Assembly: GCA_033763735.1 (NCBI GenBank)
Contig: JANRJY010000005.1
Span: forward strand, 1-40,039
From: JANRJY01 sp033763735
GTDB taxonomy: Bacteria > Bacteroidota > Bacteroidia > Cytophagales > UBA9547
Direction of reading: 5' to 3'
DNA: 40,039 nt
Part shown: in pieces, positions 6,817-15,700 of the stretch
Position numbering within the stretch: position 1 is the first letter of the stretch
How the letters are laid out: every line of letters starts with the position of its first letter
Translations under genes and position numbers: made by a program
Notes under the pieces: generated by a model
What the model was told of the DNA's origin: nothing
Database searches by the model: none
Seen by the model: only the letters and a program-made list of their open reading frames with translations

Positions 6817-7827
6817 TTAAAATTCATTATAAGAATAAATATTTTCTAAATTTTGAAGTGTAGGCAGATCCAAAATGCCATCCGAACAAGTAGGTTCAAA
6901 CAAGCAACTCGCTGCTGTAGCCACGCCTAGTTTAAGCGACTTTTCAATAGGCCAATTTTCATGAATACCATACAAAATACCCGCAGCAAATGCATCTCCT
7001 GCTCCTACTGAGCCCTTTATTTTTTCCTTAAGAATCTTTAAACTGGGTTGAATAGTAATTTCCTTTGAAGCTGAAACTGCAATGCAAGCTTCGGGAAAGT
7101 GCATCACAACATATTGATTAATACCCATTTCAATCAATTTAAAACATGCTTCAATACACTTTTGTTTGTCAATATTTCCGTTTCTTTTTGTCACAATTCC
7201 GGTAATTTTTTCAGCTTCATATTCATTGATAAATAAATAGTCAACATAAGGAAAGCTGGGGGTTACGGTGTCTTTGAATCGACCTGAATTTTCGCTTACC
7301 ATATCGGTGGAAGTAATGAATCCCATTGATTTGGCTTTCTTGAATACCTGAGATGCACCCGTACAACCGTCATTATTTGTTTTGTCAAGGGCATCCAAAA
7401 GCATAAGATAGGCTAGGTGAAATATTTTAGCATTTGACTGCTCAAGTTGTATGTGTGACGTACCAAACAATGCATTGGACCCTCTGTTATGGAAAAAAGT
7501 TCGTCTTCCATCCTTTTGAACGGTCATTACATCGGTATAAGATGTAGGCATCGCATTTGTGTTTTGAAGCAGCTGCGTATCAATGTTGTGTTTTTTACAA
7601 TCTTCTTCAATATATCTTCCTTTGTCATCGTTCCCAACTAGTCCACAGGCAGTTAGTGGGAATTTGGCGCCCATTTTATTCAAATCTTTGAGTATGTTGT
7701 ATGGCGATCCGCCATTACTTTGAGACTCCGATAAAATGTTGGCCAAACTATCTTGTAATGGAAATACATCAATCATTTTGACGATGTCGATAATAAAATT
7801 GCCTGCGGCTAATATTCCGTTTCTCAT
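6817..7827 (-). CDS. PfkB-family carbohydrate kinase
   Basis: A 336-residue ribokinase-fold kinase. An N-terminal GNFIIDIV strand is followed by the substrate block NGGSPYNILKDL. The C-terminal signature GSVGAGDAFAAGILYG contains the catalytic Asp and the anion hole. The sugar (or nucleoside) phosphorylated cannot be told from the sequence. The gene has a strong promoter and a 14-bp palindrome in its leader and is followed by an exported esterase, so the pair may be induced by its substrate. Confidence 0.88.
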   Translation of the reverse strand: MRNGILAAGNFIIDIVKMIDVFPLQDSLANILSESQSNGGSPYNILKDLNKMGAKFPLTACGLVGNDDKGRYIEEDCKKHNIDTQLLQNTNAMPTSYTDVMTVQKDGRRTFFHNRGSNALFGTSHIQLEQSNAKIFHLAYLMLLDALDKTNNDGCTGASQVFKKAKSMGFITSTDMVSENSGRFKDTVTPSFPYVDYLFINEYEAEKITGIVTKRNGNIDKQKCIEACFKLIEMGINQYVVMHFPEACIAVSASKEITIQPSLKILKEKIKGSVGAGDAFAAGILYGIHENWPIEKSLKLGVATAASCLFEPTCSDGILDLPTLQNLENIYSYNEF

Positions 7828-7841
7828 ACCTTATATTTTAG

Positions 7842-7855
7842 CTTGTAATTACAAG
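7842..7855. promoter_or_regulatory. Candidate operator CTTGTAATTACAAG in the kinase leader
   Basis: A perfect 14-bp palindrome between the predicted transcription start (about 7858) and the ATG at 7827. The TTGTnnnnACAA layout resembles GntR-family half-sites. It is well placed to block transcription of the kinase-esterase operon. No cognate regulator is seen next to it. Confidence 0.45.
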
Positions 7856-7864
7856 TTGGAAATT

Positions 7865-7894
7865 CAAAAATAGTTCAAATATTATTAATCGCAA
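7865..7894 (-). promoter_or_regulatory. Promoter of the PfkB kinase-esterase operon
   Basis: On the minus strand TTG (7894-7892), a 19-nt spacer and TATTTTTG (7872-7865) match the Bacteroidota consensus. The -33 element is supplied by the first CGCAAAG of the adjacent intergenic repeat. Confidence 0.6.
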
Positions 7895-7996
7895 AGAATA
7901 ATAAGGTTTTCGCAAAGGTCGCTAAGAAGATATTAAGAATGGATTCAAATCTTTGCGTTCTTTGCGCTTTTTTTTCTCTTCGCTCTTTGAGGTTAA
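7890..7996. repeat. Intergenic CGCAAAG / CTTTGCG repeat
   Basis: The left half has CGCAAAG at 7890 and 7911 and a degraded copy in CGCTAAG. The right half has CTTTGCG at 7951 and 7960 and a degraded TTCGCTCTTTGAGG. The two halves are complementary, so the unit can fold into one long imperfect hairpin. It fills the divergent gap between the kinase and the desaturase (7828-8118), which holds no gene. Confidence 0.6.
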
Positions 7997-8067
7997 AAAA
8001 TGAACCATTATTTATAAAAAGTTAAGTCGAATTATTTCCAAATTCAAATGAAATATAAAAATCATTT

Positions 8068-8095
8068 TTGTTACCATCATTTCGTTTTACTTTTG
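8068..8095 (+). promoter_or_regulatory. Promoter of the desaturase operon
   Basis: TTG (8068-8070), a 17-nt spacer and TACTTTTG (8088-8095), with the ATG at 8119. Both elements match the Bacteroidota consensus; the spacer is slightly short. Confidence 0.6.
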
Positions 8096-8118
8096 TGTAA
8101 TATTTATTAAAAGAATAC

Positions 8119-9126
8119 ATGGCAACAGCAAATGAATTTGTTTGGTCCGAACTACCCGAACCACACCGTAGCAGAACCAAATCTATCATTAATAATCATC
8201 CGGATGTACGTGAGTTGATTGGACGTAATCCGAATACCATTTGGGTAATATGTCTTTGTGTAGGAATACAGATAGGCATGTCAATACTGATCAAAGATTT
8301 TCCTTGGTGGGCAGGATTTGTCGCAGCTTATGTGATTGGGGCATTTGCCGATCATACATTATTTATTTGCATTCATGAATGTGCACATAATTTGTTATTC
8401 AAAGGCAAAACAGCCAATACTTTGTCAGGCATTTTGGCCAATAGTGTGATGGTGTTTCCGAGTTCTGTGTCATTTCAAAAGTATCATCTGAAACACCATG
8501 CCTTTCAAGGAGTGGAAGAATTGGATGCCGATATGCCATTTAGATGGGAGGCCAAATTAATAGGTAGTTCTACACTGGGGAAAGCACTTTGGTTATTATT
8601 TTACCCTCTTTTTCAATTATTACGCCCAATCAGACTCAAAAATGAAATAGAAATATTTGATGCATGGACATTGGTTAATTGGGTTTCCAATTTTACTGTT
8701 ACCTTTCTTTTGATTTACTTTTTGGGTTGGACTTCAGGCATATATTTGGTGTCAAGTTTGTTTTTTTCTATTGGACTTCATCCGCTTGGCGCTCGTTGGG
8801 TGCAAGAGCACTTTCTGACGCATGGCAACGAACAAGAAACCAAAAGTTATTATGGTCCTTTGAACTTATTGAACCTCAATGTGGGCTATCATAATGAGCA
8901 TCATGACTTTCCCTCTGTTCCATGGGACAAACTACCCCAAATTAAGAGTAAAGCACCGGAATATTATGAAACATTAGGGTATCATACTTCTTACACGGCA
9001 CTACTGTTTAAGTTTTTGTTTGACAAAAACATGTCCGTGTTTTCACGCGTTGCGCGCAAAGACCGCAACAAAGTAGGTCTTAATGACCGGGTTAATCCGG
9101 ATAAGGACATGCTTAAAGTGGAATGA
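8119..9126 (+). CDS. Sphingolipid delta-4 desaturase-like fatty acid desaturase (DEGS1-like)
   Basis: A 335-residue integral membrane di-iron desaturase. The three His boxes are H86-ECAH90 (HECAHN), H123-LKHH127 and H258-NEHH262 (YHNEHHDFP). Beyond the boxes, the N-terminal PxPHxxR and PDVRELIGRNPNTIW region, the GLHP strand and SYYGPLNLLNLNVGYHNEHHDFP-like block resemble eukaryotic dihydroceramide delta-4 desaturase as I remember it, more than ordinary bacterial acyl desaturases. It would introduce a trans double bond into a sphingoid base or a related long-chain lipid. It overlaps the next gene by 4 nt (ATGA), so translation is coupled. Family is sure; the ceramide substrate is inferred. 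Confidence 0.88.
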   Translation: MATANEFVWSELPEPHRSRTKSIINNHPDVRELIGRNPNTIWVICLCVGIQIGMSILIKDFPWWAGFVAAYVIGAFADHTLFICIHECAHNLLFKGKTANTLSGILANSVMVFPSSVSFQKYHLKHHAFQGVEELDADMPFRWEAKLIGSSTLGKALWLLFYPLFQLLRPIRLKNEIEIFDAWTLVNWVSNFTVTFLLIYFLGWTSGIYLVSSLFFSIGLHPLGARWVQEHFLTHGNEQETKSYYGPLNLLNLNVGYHNEHHDFPSVPWDKLPQIKSKAPEYYETLGYHTSYTALLFKFLFDKNMSVFSRVARKDRNKVGLNDRVNPDKDMLKVE

Positions 9127-9983
9127 GGAAAGTAGCCTACATATTTTTAGTCCTTTTGGTTTTGTTATATAGCTGCTCCCCCGTAAACTATGTCCAAAAT
9201 GCGCCCATTACACCCTGTTTTACAAAAAGAGGACAATTTAAAGCAAATATTTTACCTAGTGTACTTAATCATGTAGAAGCGCAAGTTGCTTATTCTCCAA
9301 TTAAGCATTTAGGTGTAACTGGAAGTGGGTATTGGGGATTCGCTAATCAAAAAACGTTGAATTATGAAGGTTCAGTGTTTGCTTATATTGCGGGTGATTC
9401 AACTTTCCCGATTGGAATTGACCTACATGTAGGTTATGGAAAATCTTCTTTTAAAATGCAAAGTTCTACTAATTCGTTTGGATTTTCAGAATCTAATTAC
9501 AATTTATTACAAAGCGAAAGTGATAAAAAGTACATTCAATTTGATTTCTATATTATTACTTCTAATTCATTTAAAAGTAAAATAGGATTTTGTAATCGAT
9601 TTTCTATAATAAATTTTGAATCTATTAATATTTATCTTGAAGAATTTAACGGTTCTGGTATGTCTTCAAGTCGGTATAAAAACTATTATAAGTATGAAGA
9701 TAAAAACACAGAAGCCACAATTGTTGAATCGTATTTATTTTTTACACCAGAATTTGTTTTACTTAGAAACAATAATAAAACTTTATTTTTAACTCCATTT
9801 GTACAAATTGGATTTTCGCAAAAATTAAATTATAATAATAATTCTAACTTTTACACAAATAAAACTACAGGATTAAATAATTTAGATGAATCAAAATACA
9901 TAGTTGGCAACTCTCCAGCTGGTTTTGATTACTTTATGATTAATAATTTTTATTTAAACTTTGGGATAGGCTTAGGCTTCTAA
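9123..9983 (+). CDS. Uncharacterised lipoprotein, probable outer-membrane beta protein
   Basis: A 286-residue protein with a lipoprotein signal; LLYSC puts the lipidated Cys at 18. The mature part is rich in Asn, Ser and Tyr with alternating hydrophobic strands (VEAQVAYSPIKHLGVTGSGYWGF) and ends in NFYLNFGIGLGF, an aromatic terminus as in beta-barrel proteins. I do not recognise a family. Its start overlaps the desaturase stop by 4 nt, so it may help place or transport the modified lipid. It becomes markedly AT-rich after the first 100 residues. Confidence 0.75.
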   Translation: MRKVAYIFLVLLVLLYSCSPVNYVQNAPITPCFTKRGQFKANILPSVLNHVEAQVAYSPIKHLGVTGSGYWGFANQKTLNYEGSVFAYIAGDSTFPIGIDLHVGYGKSSFKMQSSTNSFGFSESNYNLLQSESDKKYIQFDFYIITSNSFKSKIGFCNRFSIINFESINIYLEEFNGSGMSSSRYKNYYKYEDKNTEATIVESYLFFTPEFVLLRNNNKTLFLTPFVQIGFSQKLNYNNNSNFYTNKTTGLNNLDESKYIVGNSPAGFDYFMINNFYLNFGIGLGF

Positions 9984-10036
9984 TTTAATTGTTTTAATCT
10001 TACTAAATATTTATTTTTATTACATTTATCAATTAG

Positions 10037-10092
10037 TTAAAGGATATTATTGCAAATTTATACACGTAAATTTTTTCAGTAGTATCCTTTAA
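10037..10092 (+). promoter_or_regulatory. Two-tier hairpin just upstream of the GAF histidine kinase
   Basis: The outer stem is TTAAAGGATA (10037-10046) with TATCCTTTAA (10083-10092), 10 bp and perfect. The inner stem is AAATTTA (10054-10060) with TAAATTT (10067-10073) and loop TACACG. It ends 7 nt before the ATG at 10100, where it could hide the start or act as a protein-binding site. It has no U-tract and little G+C, so it is a poor terminator. Confidence 0.45.
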
Positions 10093-10099
10093 TCCAATT

Positions 10100-11302
10100 A
10101 TGATTCAACCCGCTATTCCTCAGAATGAGCGTGAACGATTATCTGCATTGAAAGAATATGCGATATTGGACACCTTAGCTGAAAAGGAATTTGATAGTAT
10201 TACCAAGATTGCCTCAGAGATATGCCAAACACCTATTTCACTAATTACCCTTATTGACGAAAATAGACAATGGTTCAAATCCAAACATGGGCTTGAAGTT
10301 ACCGAAACACCTCGCGAATATGCCTTTTGTGCGCATGCAATTAATGAACCGGAGTCATTATTGGAAGTGAACGATGCAAGGCAGGATATCAGGTTTGAAG
10401 ACAATCCAATTGTGGTTGGTTTTCCAAATGTAATTTTTTATGCCGGAGTACCATTAGTTAATCCTCAAGGATATGCGCTTGGCACTTTATGCGTAATTGA
10501 TAACAAACCACGTGAACTATCTGATAATCAAATAGAATCCTTAAAATCGCTTTCAAATTTAGTTGTGAAACTTTTCGAATTGCGCAAAACGAATCTGTTA
10601 CTTGAAAAAAGCAAAAATGAAGCCAAGGATAGAAATAATGAGTTGGAAAAAGTAGCCTATGTACTTTCACATGACTTGAAAGCACCATTGAATAACATCA
10701 TTGGGTTAACTGAAATATTGTACAACAACGAAAAAATTAAAATTGACAAAAAAACCAATGAAGTTTTAAAACTCATAATGTCAACCTCATTTCAACTTAA
10801 AAATTTCATTGATGGCATTATTTCTCACTACGTAGGAATAAAAGTACATGTTGAAAACAAGCAACTAATTGATTTGCATAAGTTTATCACAGAATTGATT
10901 TCGTTGCTTGACCCTCAAAAAGAGCATTCAATCACATGGCAATTTCAAGATTCTCAAATCAAATTAAATGAAGCTGCTTTAAGCCAAATACTTATGAATT
11001 TGATTAGTAATGCCATAAAGTATAATAATAAACCAAAAGTTGAAATTTCAATTAAAGAACACAGTAATGAATCATTTTACTTTTTTGAAGTGAAGGATAA
11101 CGGAATAGGTATTAATTCAAGTGATCAAGGCAAAATTTGGGATACTTTTGCAACTCTAGGTAACCTGGACCGCTTTAATAATAAAGGAACCGGAATTGGG
11201 CTTTCTACCGTAAAAAAATTGGTGGAAAAATTAGGTGGCAACCTATCACTTGAATCCGAGATTGGAAAAGGAAGTATTTTTAAGTTTACCATTATGAGGT
11301 AA
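10100..11302 (+). CDS. GAF-domain sensor histidine kinase
   Basis: A 400-residue soluble sensor kinase with no membrane helix. A GAF domain spans about residues 22-160 (ISLITLIDENRQWFKSKHG, YAGVPLVNPQGYALGTLCVID). A short coiled coil follows, then HisKA with the phosphoacceptor H191 in VLSHDLKAPLNNIIGL. The HATPase domain has the N box LISNAIKYNN and the G boxes EVKDNGIGI and KGTGIGLSTVKKL. No response regulator is encoded nearby, so it is an orphan kinase. The ligand of the GAF domain is unknown. A nested hairpin precedes the start codon. Confidence 0.9.
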   Translation: MIQPAIPQNERERLSALKEYAILDTLAEKEFDSITKIASEICQTPISLITLIDENRQWFKSKHGLEVTETPREYAFCAHAINEPESLLEVNDARQDIRFEDNPIVVGFPNVIFYAGVPLVNPQGYALGTLCVIDNKPRELSDNQIESLKSLSNLVVKLFELRKTNLLLEKSKNEAKDRNNELEKVAYVLSHDLKAPLNNIIGLTEILYNNEKIKIDKKTNEVLKLIMSTSFQLKNFIDGIISHYVGIKVHVENKQLIDLHKFITELISLLDPQKEHSITWQFQDSQIKLNEAALSQILMNLISNAIKYNNKPKVEISIKEHSNESFYFFEVKDNGIGINSSDQGKIWDTFATLGNLDRFNNKGTGIGLSTVKKLVEKLGGNLSLESEIGKGSIFKFTIMR

Positions 11303-11390
11303 TTAAAAGTATATTTATAAGGTAATTTTTTGGAGATAATCATTGAATTTGTAAGTATATTTCAACAATTTTCGTCAAACAAGTATCACT

Positions 11391-11822
11391 ATGAAAAAAT
11401 TTGAAGATTTATCAGAAATAGATCAATATAAAATAAGAAATCATATATCAAACCTTGTTAAGCTATCGCTGGTTGATGGTAAATTATCAAAGTCGGAAGT
11501 TGAAATTTTGCTTTCAATTTGCGATCGATACAATATGCCCAAACAAGAATTTGTGCAGATAATGAAAGATGGCTATACAACCAACTATATCATTCCATCC
11601 GATTCGTATGAAAAGCTGGAGCAAATATATGATTTTGTACTTTTGATGCTTGCCGACAAAACTATGGATCCAAAAGAGTTGGATTTGTGCAAAAATCTTT
11701 GCAAAATATTGAGAATCAAAGATGAAGCTATAAATAATTTAATATTGACTGTAATTGATTGTATTCAAGAAGATAAGTCGTTTGATTCAGAAAAAATGAA
11801 TTTATATGCAATTATACAATAG
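11391..11822 (+). CDS. TerB-like helical protein
   Basis: A 143-residue, highly charged, all-helical protein. The pattern SLVDGKLSKSEVEILLSICDRYNMP, repeated more weakly at MLADKTMDPKELDLCKNLCKIL, resembles the acidic metal-binding helices of TerB/DjlA-type domains. Function unknown. It follows the histidine kinase by 88 nt on the same strand and overlaps the end of ybeY convergently by 11 nt. It could work with the kinase, but nothing in the sequence proves this. Confidence 0.65.
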   Translation: MKKFEDLSEIDQYKIRNHISNLVKLSLVDGKLSKSEVEILLSICDRYNMPKQEFVQIMKDGYTTNYIIPSDSYEKLEQIYDFVLLMLADKTMDPKELDLCKNLCKILRIKDEAINNLILTVIDCIQEDKSFDSEKMNLYAIIQ

Positions 11823-12240
11823 TGAATAATGCGATTGCAGCATCTTCTTTTTGCTTCATTATTAGTTTGTCATTCGAATTTTTGTCTTTATAACCACACA
11901 AATGCAAAATACCATGCGACATAACTCTCAAGAGTTCTGATTTAAAATCGATATTTAAATTGGAAGCATTTTCATTAACTCTTTCAATGCTTATAAATAC
12001 ATCTCCTGTGATTTTATTTGAATTATCACTATTATCAAATGTAATAATATCCGTTAAAGTATCGTGATTTAAGTATTTAAGATTAAGGTTGAGCAAAAAT
12101 TCATCCGAACAAAAAATATAATTGATTTCGCCAAAGATCACTTTTTCGGACTTGGCGATTTGCATTATCCACAATTTAATATGTTTTTTTGAAAAAGGAA
12201 TTTTGTTACTAATGCCCTCATAATGAAACCAAACATTCAT
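11812..12240 (-). CDS. ybeY: Endoribonuclease YbeY (rRNA maturation factor)
   Basis: A 142-residue metallo-RNase that matures 16S rRNA 3' ends and helps ribosome quality control. The metal motif reads HGILHLCGYKD: the first two His are kept but the third ligand His of the E. coli enzyme is Asp. I recall this as usual in Bacteroidota. The upstream ADEFLL-like segment (FCSDEFLLNLNLKYLNHDTLTDIITFD) is the typical YbeY core. It is the last gene of the DUF4175, anti-sigma kinase, ybeY run, 16 nt after the previous gene. Confidence 0.92.
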   Translation of the reverse strand: MNVWFHYEGISNKIPFSKKHIKLWIMQIAKSEKVIFGEINYIFCSDEFLLNLNLKYLNHDTLTDIITFDNSDNSNKITGDVFISIERVNENASNLNIDFKSELLRVMSHGILHLCGYKDKNSNDKLIMKQKEDAAIALFTIV

Positions 12241-12256
12241 CTGAAGGAATATAGAA

Positions 12257-12658
12257 CTAATTGATATTAAAAGTCATTTCGATTTTTTTGCCACCATCAA
12301 GAAAGGCGACTCCATCACTTAGGTTTTTAATTAAAAAAACACCTCTACCTCCTACTTTATTCAAATTTTCTGGAGCGGTAGGGTCCGGTAAGTTTTCATA
12401 ATCAAAACCATTACCTTCATCTTCGACCAAACATTTAAGAACATTGTTGTTCATAGTGAGTACCAATGAAACATTTTTGTTAATATCGTTGTGGTTTCCA
12501 TGCACGATGGCATTGTTAACTGACTCTGTCACAGCTACCATTATGTTGCCATACACATCATCAGAGATTTGAAATTTTTCCTTGGCATTGTCAATAAAAC
12601 TTTCGACCATGCGTATGTTTTCCATTACCGAAGGAAATTCAATTCTTAGTGCCTCCAT
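12257..12658 (-). CDS. RsbW-like serine kinase / anti-sigma regulatory factor
   Basis: A 133-residue GHKL ATPase domain protein. The N box is TESVNNAIVHGNHND and the G boxes are VEDEGNGFDYENLPDP and GGRGVFLIKNLSDG. Proteins of this size regulate sigma factors or anti-anti-sigma partners by phosphorylation. No STAS partner or sigma factor is in the window. It lies 87 nt downstream of the DUF4175 gene and 16 nt before ybeY, an order I recall from other Bacteroidota. Confidence 0.85.
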   Translation of the reverse strand: MEALRIEFPSVMENIRMVESFIDNAKEKFQISDDVYGNIMVAVTESVNNAIVHGNHNDINKNVSLVLTMNNNVLKCLVEDEGNGFDYENLPDPTAPENLNKVGGRGVFLIKNLSDGVAFLDGGKKIEMTFNIN

Positions 12659-12745
12659 TAAATTAATTTCATTAATTATAGTGCAAAGTGAAATAAATTC
12701 TGCAAATATTTCAATTTTTTGTTTGACTTGATGTAATAAAATTTA

Positions 12746-15700
12746 CTATTTGTTGAGTTTTTCAAAATATTCACCTGTTTCCCTTTTATAATATGGACTT
12801 AGGTTTGGAGGTATAGTACGTAACAATTCAAGTTGAAGTTCTTTTTCTTTTAATAATTGTTCGAATGCCGGAGGCAGTTTTCGGGTTTTTTCTTTAGCTA
12901 CTTCGGATTCACGTTGGTTATCCTGCTCTCTTTCGCGCTGTGCCTTTTCATGTTCAAGCAAGCGTGTAAGTATTTCTTCTTGCCTTTGGAGTAATTCTTC
13001 GGTGATGCGCTTATTCACTAAGTCCTTTTCAGTTTGCTCCATTTCTTTGATTAATTTTTCAGACTCCCCTTGTCCCTGACCTTTTTCCTTACCATTTCCC
13101 TCTCCTTCAGGCTTGCCTTCTTCACCCGGCTTGCCTTGACTGCCTCCGCTGCCATTTGCCCCTCCTTTACCTTCTTCTTGCATGGCTTTACGTATTTGTT
13201 CTTGTTGACGCGCCATTTTGGCAAGTTGTTCACTTAATTTGGAACCACTTAATCCACTTTTTTTCAACTCGCTTATTTGCTTATTTAATTGTTTTTGTAG
13301 TTGACCCATACTTGGTTTGCCACTTTCGCAATTCTTTTTGCCTTTCGACTTCGAACTGCCTCCCCCTTTGCCGGGTTTTTGTTTTTGGTCTTGCATTTGA
13401 TTTTGCATTTGTTGCATCACATCGCTTAGCATTAGTGCGAGGTTGTTCATGGAAGTCATAGCAAATTGTTGTTTCCCTGCCGACAAGTCCGGTCTACGAG
13501 CTTTAATAGCAACAGACGACTCATCCATATACTTATTCATATCTTCCAGCTCTTTGGTGATAAAAGACTGAATTTGAAATACGCGTTTTGATAATGCATA
13601 AAGACTATCTTCAATAATTTTACTATCATCTTTTAGTTTTAATTGTTTTTGAGATAATTCAATAAATCGAGGGTCCTGCTGGTTCACTTTTTTGAATTCT
13701 TTCATCAAATCTTCTTGATTATAAGAAAGCGTAATTAAGTTATCCAAAATTTGACGAAGGTCTTCAATATTTTCTTCGGCCATCTCCATCTCATTACTTT
13801 CCTGCATTTTCTTTAGCTTTTCAGCCATTTCTTTCATTTTGTCGGCAGCGTTTTTCTGCGATTTTGCAGCTTTTTTGTTCTCTTTTTTGTCGAGCGATTC
13901 TTTTCCTTCTTTTTGTTCTTTACTTATTTCTTTTTCTTCTTGCTCGGTACTTTCCATTTCCATCTTGTTCTCAAGTTCCTCATTCATTTTTTCGGCTTCA
14001 TCCATTTCTTTTTTTACATCTTCAAATTTTTGGGCCAATTGTTCCTGATTTTGTTTTAATTCTTCATTTTTCTTTTCGTCTTTCTGATCTGCTTTTTCAG
14101 TTTCTTTAGCCAATTCCTCTTGTGCTTTGGCTAGTTCTTCCATTTTTTGGGTAATATCTTCAAGTTTAGTTTCCAATTTGAGCTGCTTAAACATTTCCAA
14201 AGCTCTATCTAACTCTTTTTCAACGTTTTGTTCTTTTTTGCTTAGTTTTTCAACCAAATCTTTTAGTTCATTATCTTTTCCTTTTTCCTGAAGCAGTTTT
14301 GCAAGTTCTTGATACATTTTTTTTGTTTCCTCATCAAGTACATCTTTCATTAACTCTTGAAGCATTTTTGTTTTCTCAGCAATACGTTCACTTGTTTTAT
14401 CAAATCGATCTTGTTTTTGCATAAGTTCTTCATGCTTTTTGCTCATTTCTTCTACTTCTTTTTGAAGTTCTTCTTGTTTTTTGAGCATTTCTTCTATTGC
14501 TTTTTTATCTTGCCAATCGAGCGTTTTTTTAGTTTTCATCTTTTGCTCGATTTTTTTTACATCCTTTTTAAGTTGTTCTGCTTTACTTAACGTGGATTCT
14601 ATTTGTTGTTCAGCTTGGTCAGACGATTCTGCAATTGATTTGTCCATTTCCGATTTGGAAGGAACTTTTATTTGAAAGAAAGAACTTTTGGTAGCTTTGT
14701 TTCCGTTGATAGCATCATTATCCCATACACTTAAATAGTATTCAAGTGATTCTCCTTCAGCGAGTTCCAAAGAATCTATACTCCACTTATAATAGTAATT
14801 TTGATTGTTTTGACCTTTTGCTATTTTGATTGTTTTTTCAATAAATGCTTTGTCACTTTGCCTTTTGTAGAACAATGATAGTGCTGTAATACCATAGTCA
14901 TCGGACAAATTACCTCCAAATATAATGTGGCTGAAAAGCGTAGTGTCTCTGAACTGCTCCACATTAATTTTAGGGTATTCGTCAGGAATAACTGTAAGTG
15001 TATATTCAATTTTGTCTTTGTTGGAGCCATGTTTGTTTTTTAACAGCAATGAGTAAGGCGTACTCTGCATAGCTTTATAGGTAAAGTTATATCCACCTAA
15101 TAGTGAAGACTCAATATTTTTTTCATCGTTATTTATTTTAACTGTAAGTGCATCAGTGTTATCAGTGTCAAATATCCAGTTCACTTTAGTGCCTTGAGGA
15201 ACCAGCAAATTTCCTGCATTGCTAAGCCTCTCTGTCTTTTTTGATAAATAAGCAGGGTATTCAAGTTTTACATCAAAAAAATTAAGAATGGGTCGAGATT
15301 TAACCTGTATTTCGTAGTTTTTGGAATAAAATCCGGCAGCTTCAAACCTAAATGATTGAGATTCTTTAAGATTTCTGAATAAAAAGGCGAAATGATGATC
15401 ATCCAACTTATCCATTTTTTGCCTAATACCATCTATGAATACGTACGCATCGGAAGGAATAGATCTTCCTTCTAAAATTAAATTAACAGATAAATCTTCG
15501 TCTTTAAATGTTTCTAATTTTTGGTTAGTCATTAAAAAATCAAATGGCGCTTTTGGAATAAACTCAGTATTGTATTTGACTATTTTTTCAGTTCCTTCGG
15601 TGAAAAATTGTGGAACAAGCATCAAAATAATTGCACCCGTCATTATTACAGGAAACAAAAAAGGCAGATATCTTCTGTTTTCTTCAAGTTTGATAGTTCC

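Noticed and set aside
7890..7996. CRISPR array suggested by repeated CGCAAAG.
   Set aside because: The units are short, arranged as inverted halves and irregularly spaced, with no spacers of constant length and no cas genes.
13156..14675. Phe/Ser/Leu-rich ORFs on the plus strand opposite the DUF4175 gene.
   Set aside because: Their composition is the antisense image of the Lys/Glu-rich coiled coil.
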